Shown one piece after another: positions 30,512 through 34,227 of a stretch of 34,227 bases of DNA. The notes below the pieces were generated by a model that was given only the letters and a program-made list of their open reading frames with translations, did no database searches and was not told where the DNA came from. Source of the stretch: Raineya orbicola (GTDB lineage Bacteria > Bacteroidota > Bacteroidia > Cytophagales > Thermonemataceae); the NCBI RefSeq assembly GCF_002843425.1, contig NZ_NKXO01000038.1:1-34227 (forward strand), read 5' to 3'. The translations under genes and the position numbers were made by a program. How positions within the stretch are numbered: position 1 is the first letter of the stretch; each line of letters opens with the position of its first letter.

Positions 30512-32084
30512 ATGCCTCAAAATCAATCAATTACCCCCCCCCCAATGTCTTTCGGAAGGAAGAGCGTTTATAGAACTTGGCAGTGGCAATGCCCCTGTCT
30601 TGGATTACAACATTCCTCAGAAAAGTAGTTTCACTTCTTATGGTGTATTTCCTGTGTTTTTACCTGAGAAAATACTCTTTACACCTGAAGCTGCGAAAGT
30701 ACCTGAATGGTTTGCGAATTTGCAGGCTAATCCGAATAGTTTGCAAGAAGCTACAATAAAGAATAATATTCTTGACGAGCTACTATTAGGTAATGCAAAT
30801 TCTCAGTTCTTACAAATGGGTTATGGCATCAAACCTCGTCAGGAATTTTTACAAAATTTACAAGAAAATGTCAGTAGGCAGAATTTTATTGCCAAGAAAA
30901 TTAAACAAGGTTTTGTACCTATTTTGGGCGAAAATTTTGGAGGTTTCCAGCAGGTATTGAGTCTTATCAAAAGACCGAGCACGCCTCAGCCTCGCTTGGT
31001 GGTAATAGAGGAATACAAGACGGTTTCTTTTTTAGGCAACTATGGAGCGGGCAAAACCTTGAAAACCTTTACAATGCTACCTGGCGAGGAAACGACCATT
31101 GCCATACGCACCTACCGAGAGAGCAGTAGCACGCAAAGCCGAAGTGAAAATGTAGTAGATAGTTTTTCGGAAAGCAGTGCTAAAGAAATGGAAAAACTAC
31201 TGGAAACAGAAAACAGCAGCAGCAGCCAAGATAGCACACAGAAGAGCAAAAGTGCGAATGTAGGGCTTAGTTTTCCGAAAATAGGTTTGAGTGGAGGAAC
31301 TTCTGCCTCCAAGAGTAGCCAAAGCGTAAGGCAAGCCAATACCAAAAGCCTAAACAAGGCATTAGAAAAAAGTGTGGAAAACTCTAATAGCAGCCGAAAT
31401 GTGAGTGTAAATACGAGCAGTAGCATAACTGCCAAAGAAGGCGAGGAGGAAACAATAACTCGCAGGCTCAAAAACGTGAACCAAAGTTGTACGCTCAATG
31501 TGGTATTTCGTCAATTATTGCAAGAATACATCACGATAACGTATTTGGATAATATCAAGGTGGGTTTTACGAACGGGCATCCCGAAATTGATGATATTGT
31601 ACCCATAGAGGAGCTTGATACTTTGCTGAAGCGTTATATTGAAGCCAAAGATATAGAGGAAGTACGAGAAAGGCTGATATTTGAGTATGAAAAAGTAATG
31701 AGTAGCGAGAATGGAGAAAAGGTATTTTTAGCCAAAATACGCAAAGAGGATTATGATGGCAATGATGCAAGTTATTACACGAAGGTTAAAAATTTAGAAG
31801 ATAGCTACCAAGTAGGTGAAAATATGACCTTGAAAGTAGCAGGCGTGATACAAAATGTAGAAAAATATACCCTCCGCACCGATAGCTTGATAGCCGACTG
31901 CGTGCTGGGGCAAGGAGCGGCGTTGGATTGTTTTTCAGCCAAACTGCAAAATTCTGACTCAGACAAGGGGATATTGGAAAACGAAAAAACACGCATAGCC
32001 TTGCAAATCTTGGAAAGCATCACCGACCCTGTAGCCAAAGCGGAAGCATTTGCCAAGATGTTCAATCCACCTAAAAATGTATAG
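30512..32084 (+). CDS. Ser/Asn-rich carrier-like protein with a poly-C frame disruption
   Basis: The long frame is open from inside a C10 tract (30534-30543) to 32084 and has no ATG before about residue 73 of the part counted from a TTG at 30600 (494 codons). The ATG at 30512, 33 bases after a good promoter, reads MPQNQSIT and enters the C tract one base out of phase; with nine C the joined protein would continue PPQCLSEGRAFIELGSG into the long frame. The protein has no signal peptide. It has a central Ser/Asn-rich region (about 180-290 of the TTG numbering) flanked by beta-like segments (LPGEETTIAIRTYRE, TLNVVFRQLLQEYITITYLD) and a C-terminal helical part after LGQGAALDCFSAKLQ. I do not recognise it. 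Beta-rich pore-forming or toxin-delivery proteins are possible. A partial second copy of its 3' end lies at 33503-33745. Confidence 0.65.
30534..30543 (+). repeat. C10 homopolymer tract at the start of the carrier-like gene
   Basis: Ten C residues follow codon 7 of the frame that starts at 30512. Nine or twelve C would put that ATG in frame with the 1.5-kb coding region; ten do not. Such tracts are prone to slippage during replication and are also a common site of sequencing error. Confidence 0.9.
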
Positions 32085-32086
32085 CT

Positions 32087-32875
32087 ATGGGACTTTTAGA
32101 TTTTAAGAATACGCTCCAGCAGGTCAAGAAAGACTTGTTGGATAAACCCAAAAAACAATTGTTGGGTTTAAAAGAAAACGGAAATAATACGCTTAACTTT
32201 AAAAAAGAAATAAAAGCAATTTGTATAGACCCAGGACACGGAGATAATTTTAATGGTACTATAGACCCTGGAACAAGTATAAAAGTTGGTGATGTTATGT
32301 TTCTTGAAAAAGATATGGTTTTACCTGTTGCTTTGAAACTGAAAGAAAAGTTAGAATTATCAGGATACCAAACTATAATAACCCGAAATGGAGATGTAGC
32401 AAAGAAACAACAAAGATTTACTTGGCGTTTGGAAAAAGCGGCTAAATCAGATTTACTCATATCACTACATATGGGGTATTTTGCTGATTCAAGTTTGCGA
32501 GGTATTCAAGTGATATATTTTTCTGGTATAATTACATCTGAAAATTTAGCAGATAATTTAAAATATGGACAGAAAAGTAATATGAGTGATTTTTCTGTGG
32601 AAAAATTAGCCAGACAAAGTAAAAATTCAAAATCCTTAGCTGAGTCTATTCTTGATAGCGTTAATGTACTTCCCAACCTACAAAGAAACTCTTTGAAAGG
32701 TGAAAGTCATAATATTTTGCGTAATTTTGAAGGTATAGCATCTGTTATCGTAGAAATGGGTGTAATAGGGAATGCAGATGATAGAAGCGTATTGCTAAAT
32801 GATTTTGAAACACTCGCAAATGAAATTGCCATTGGTATTACAACTTTTATCAATAAATACAAGGATGACGAATAG
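32087..32875 (+). CDS. N-acetylmuramoyl-L-alanine amidase, probable antibacterial effector
   Basis: This 262-residue protein has an Amidase_3 domain with all zinc and catalytic residues: His51 (IDPGHGD), Glu74 (FLEKDM), His128 (LLISLHMG) and Glu223 (VIVEMGVIGN). It cleaves the amide bond between MurNAc and the peptide in peptidoglycan. It has no signal peptide; the N-terminal ~40 residues (MGLLDFKNTLQQVKKDLLDK) are a hydrophilic leader whose MGLL start is shared by the gene at 33745. It starts 2 bases after the stop of the carrier-like gene and overlaps by 11 bases the next gene, which encodes an exported protein. The layout fits a secreted effector with its immunity gene. A phage-derived lysin is the alternative. 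Confidence 0.85.
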   Translation: MGLLDFKNTLQQVKKDLLDKPKKQLLGLKENGNNTLNFKKEIKAICIDPGHGDNFNGTIDPGTSIKVGDVMFLEKDMVLPVALKLKEKLELSGYQTIITRNGDVAKKQQRFTWRLEKAAKSDLLISLHMGYFADSSLRGIQVIYFSGIITSENLADNLKYGQKSNMSDFSVEKLARQSKNSKSLAESILDSVNVLPNLQRNSLKGESHNILRNFEGIASVIVEMGVIGNADDRSVLLNDFETLANEIAIGITTFINKYKDDE

Positions 32876-33512
32876 ATTGTTTAGTATGCTTTTTATCATT
32901 TTTGCTGTAAATAATAAGTTACAGGCTCAAAAATCATACTCAATTCTTTTGGAAAAATATGGAGAGAAAGCGGTATTTTATGCTTTATTGGGTGAGAAAT
33001 CAATAAAAAAAAAGATAGTCAGAGATCTTTCTTATAAAGATTTTGAATTAAGTTGGTATCAATTAGATGTTTATGTGCAGCATAATTGGGGCAAAAATGA
33101 GAATGATTCCAATCGTTTATTCAGAAAATTTTTGCACGGAGGCGTTTATGAAAAAACGGATAGAAAACTTATTATTAAAATAATTAAAAATGGGGAAAAG
33201 GTGAGTATCAAAAAACTATCATCTTTTTTATCTACCTATAAAAGTTATGTTGATTTGAGGCAAAATTTATCAGAAAGACTTGGCTTCATTACGAATAGTC
33301 CAGATTTTGAAGCAAAATTTATTCAAAAAAATTATCCAGTATTATTTAGATGTTATTGTGATGCTATTTATTTTTGGTATTCAGATTGTACAGAAGAAAT
33401 TAACGGATTAAACTTTCAGGAAATAGGAATAACAGCAATTATCAACTTCCTTAACAAAAACAAACATTTACTTAAAAAACTTGAAGAAAATAAAAAGTTA
33501 ATCAAAATGTAG
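32865..33512 (+). CDS. Exported protein, probable immunity to the amidase
   Basis: This 215-residue protein begins with a Sec signal peptide (MTNRLFSMLFIIFAVNNKLQAQ, cleavage probably after LQA or QAQ) and continues as a Lys-rich, mainly helical protein without a further TM segment. The start ATG at 32865 overlaps the amidase stop (32873-32875), suggesting translational coupling. Export to the periplasm is where protection from a peptidoglycan amidase would be needed. The last codons and the stop (33510-33512) lie inside a sequence copied from the 3' part of the carrier-like gene, so its tail was set by recombination. It is strikingly AT-rich compared with the carrier. I do not recognise the family; the immunity role is inferred from position and export. 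Confidence 0.7.
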   Translation: MTNRLFSMLFIIFAVNNKLQAQKSYSILLEKYGEKAVFYALLGEKSIKKKIVRDLSYKDFELSWYQLDVYVQHNWGKNENDSNRLFRKFLHGGVYEKTDRKLIIKIIKNGEKVSIKKLSSFLSTYKSYVDLRQNLSERLGFITNSPDFEAKFIQKNYPVLFRCYCDAIYFWYSDCTEEINGLNFQEIGITAIINFLNKNKHLLKKLEENKKLIKM

Positions 33513-33745
33513 AGAAATACACGCTCCGCACCGATAGCCTGATAGCCGACTGCGTGCTGGGGCAAGGAGCGGCTTTGGATTGTTTTAATGCCAAGTTACA
33601 GAATGCTATTTCACAAAAATCCTATAATGAAAATGCTCTTATGGAGGCAGCAATTATCACATTACAAGAGCTTACTGACCCCAACCTAAAAGTAGAGCTT
33701 TTGAAGGCTATTCTAGGAAAAAATAATGATAAAGGAGGTGAATAA
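33503..33745 (+). pseudogene. 5'-truncated second copy of the carrier-like gene (C-terminal 80 codons)
   Basis: From 33503 the sequence repeats 31851-31934 of the carrier-like gene with 79 of 84 bases identical, coding QNVEKYTLRTDSL and CVLGQGAALDCF. It then diverges at DNA level while still resembling the carrier C-terminus (NAKLQNAISQ..., ELTDPNLKVELL compared with SITDPVAKAEAF). No ATG precedes it in frame and a TAA lies just upstream, so the copy has lost its 5' part; a GTG at 33554 could at most start a 63-residue peptide. Its stop overlaps the ATG of the next gene by one base (TAATG). It is the scar of insertion of a new cassette. Confidence 0.8.
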
Positions 33746-34161
33746 TGGGATTGTTAGAAAACTTTAAGAACCCGTTTGGAGAAGATATCCGGCGGGTTTC
33801 TGAAACCCAAAATGAGCTTGTAAAAGATGTAGCAAAGGTAATAGATACCTCACACATTATCAATAATTCGTTTTTGAGGCAGTTGTATGGGAAAGCAGAA
33901 AATGTAACCGATGAAAACTGGGCAAAAGAGGTATCATCAGTAAAAAGTTTAGTAATATTAGAAGAAGGAAAAAAAATACAAGATTTAATGAGATTGGTTG
34001 AATTAACTCTTAGAAGAAGAGATAAGGTTCTTAATGAAGTAATTAAATTAGAGTGGGATAAAGATAAAAAAGAAATTTGGGATTCCATTATAAATTTACG
34101 TTTAGTCCTCCGACAAAAGTTGAATAGTTTTTACAAGTTGTGGATATTGGGTATCATTTAA
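33745..34161 (+). CDS. Second MGLL-leader cassette protein, unknown
   Basis: This 138-residue protein begins MGLLENFKNPFGEDIRRV, resembling the amidase leader MGLLDFKNTLQQ, and then becomes a Lys/Glu-rich helical protein with no recognised domain. It has no signal peptide. The ATG overlaps the stop of the carrier remnant, in the same relative position that the amidase gene holds after the intact carrier gene. That makes it a candidate second effector or a truncated one. The remaining 66 bases of the window contain no start of a further gene that can be judged, so a matching immunity gene, if present, lies to the right. Base use is AT-rich as in the neighbouring cassette. Confidence 0.65.
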   Translation: MGLLENFKNPFGEDIRRVSETQNELVKDVAKVIDTSHIINNSFLRQLYGKAENVTDENWAKEVSSVKSLVILEEGKKIQDLMRLVELTLRRRDKVLNEVIKLEWDKDKKEIWDSIINLRLVLRQKLNSFYKLWILGII

Positions 34162-34227
34162 GAGGCAATATTGCAAAAACAGGAAACCATACCTAAAAAA
34201 AGAGAACTCTCTACGCCCGTTAGGACA

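Noticed and set aside
31043-31057. GNYGAGKT in the carrier-like protein as a P-loop
   Set aside because: The consensus GxxGxGK[ST] is only formally met; no Walker B or other ATPase motif follows and the surrounding segment is beta-rich and Ser-rich.
32087-33512. Reading the amidase and the exported protein as a phage lysis cassette
   Set aside because: There is no holin-like small TM protein and no phage structural gene nearby, and the partner has a cleavable signal rather than a spanin shape. It cannot be excluded fully.
1-34227. CRISPR arrays, insertion sequences, rRNA genes
   Set aside because: I found no regularly spaced repeats, transposase motifs with inverted ends, or rRNA sequence in the window.

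Overview
The window reads as chromosomal DNA from a low-GC member of the Bacteroidota, most likely a Cytophagales-type bacterium. Start sites lack strong Shine-Dalgarno sequences. Several intergenic spaces carry the Bacteroidota housekeeping promoter TTTG-N19-21-TAnnTTTG. Gene content fits too: a TonB-dependent receptor with a carboxypeptidase-like N-terminal domain, ACKK/SCKK-type lipoproteins, TolC, an OmpA-family lipoprotein, and tRNA genes that mostly lack an encoded CCA. The species cannot be named from sequence alone. I saw no rRNA, insertion sequence or CRISPR array.

Layout. 1-2775: AT-rich accessory genes of unknown function (a small duplicated-domain protein, a chimeric lipoprotein, a DUF4282-like membrane protein, a conserved 288-aa protein). 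2780-9645: membrane genes (EamA transporter, an isolated nuoN, a TerB-ABCG fusion transporter, a secreted HExxH protein, a 4-TM DMT/SMR-like protein). 9620-13709, minus strand: a large polytopic membrane protein, a MerC-domain protein and TolC. 13840-20103: patatin-like lipase, hybrid histidine kinase and OmpA lipoprotein. 20256-23217: TonB receptor plus His-rich lipoprotein. 23287-25083: four tRNAs, two small protein genes and a structured-RNA candidate. 25084-30297: pseudo-nucleotidyltransferase, HtrA protease, DnaG primase and an SDR. 30512-34227: an accessory cassette array.

Two parts stand out. First, merC (12222, minus) and the TonB receptor (20256, plus) share the same regulatory layout: two copies of the palindrome GCAACAAAGTTGC, one starting at the G of the -33 TTTG and one at the G of the -7 TTTG. 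This looks like a Fur/Zur-type metal regulon covering the receptor, the HDHNHAHE lipoprotein and MerC. Second, 30512-34161 looks like a toxin-immunity array. A Ser-rich carrier-like protein is followed by a signal-less N-acetylmuramoyl-L-alanine amidase, then an overlapping gene for a Sec-exported protein, the arrangement expected for a peptidoglycan-targeting effector and a periplasmic immunity protein. A 5'-truncated second copy of the carrier gene follows, joined to another gene whose product also begins with MGLL. The carrier's apparent ATG is separated from its long frame by a run of ten C residues that puts them one base out of register, suggesting phase variation or an assembly error.

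A 43-codon gene at 24808-24939, with a perfect promoter and a strong terminator, and a 113-nt structured RNA at 23854-23966 are further candidates for undescribed genes.
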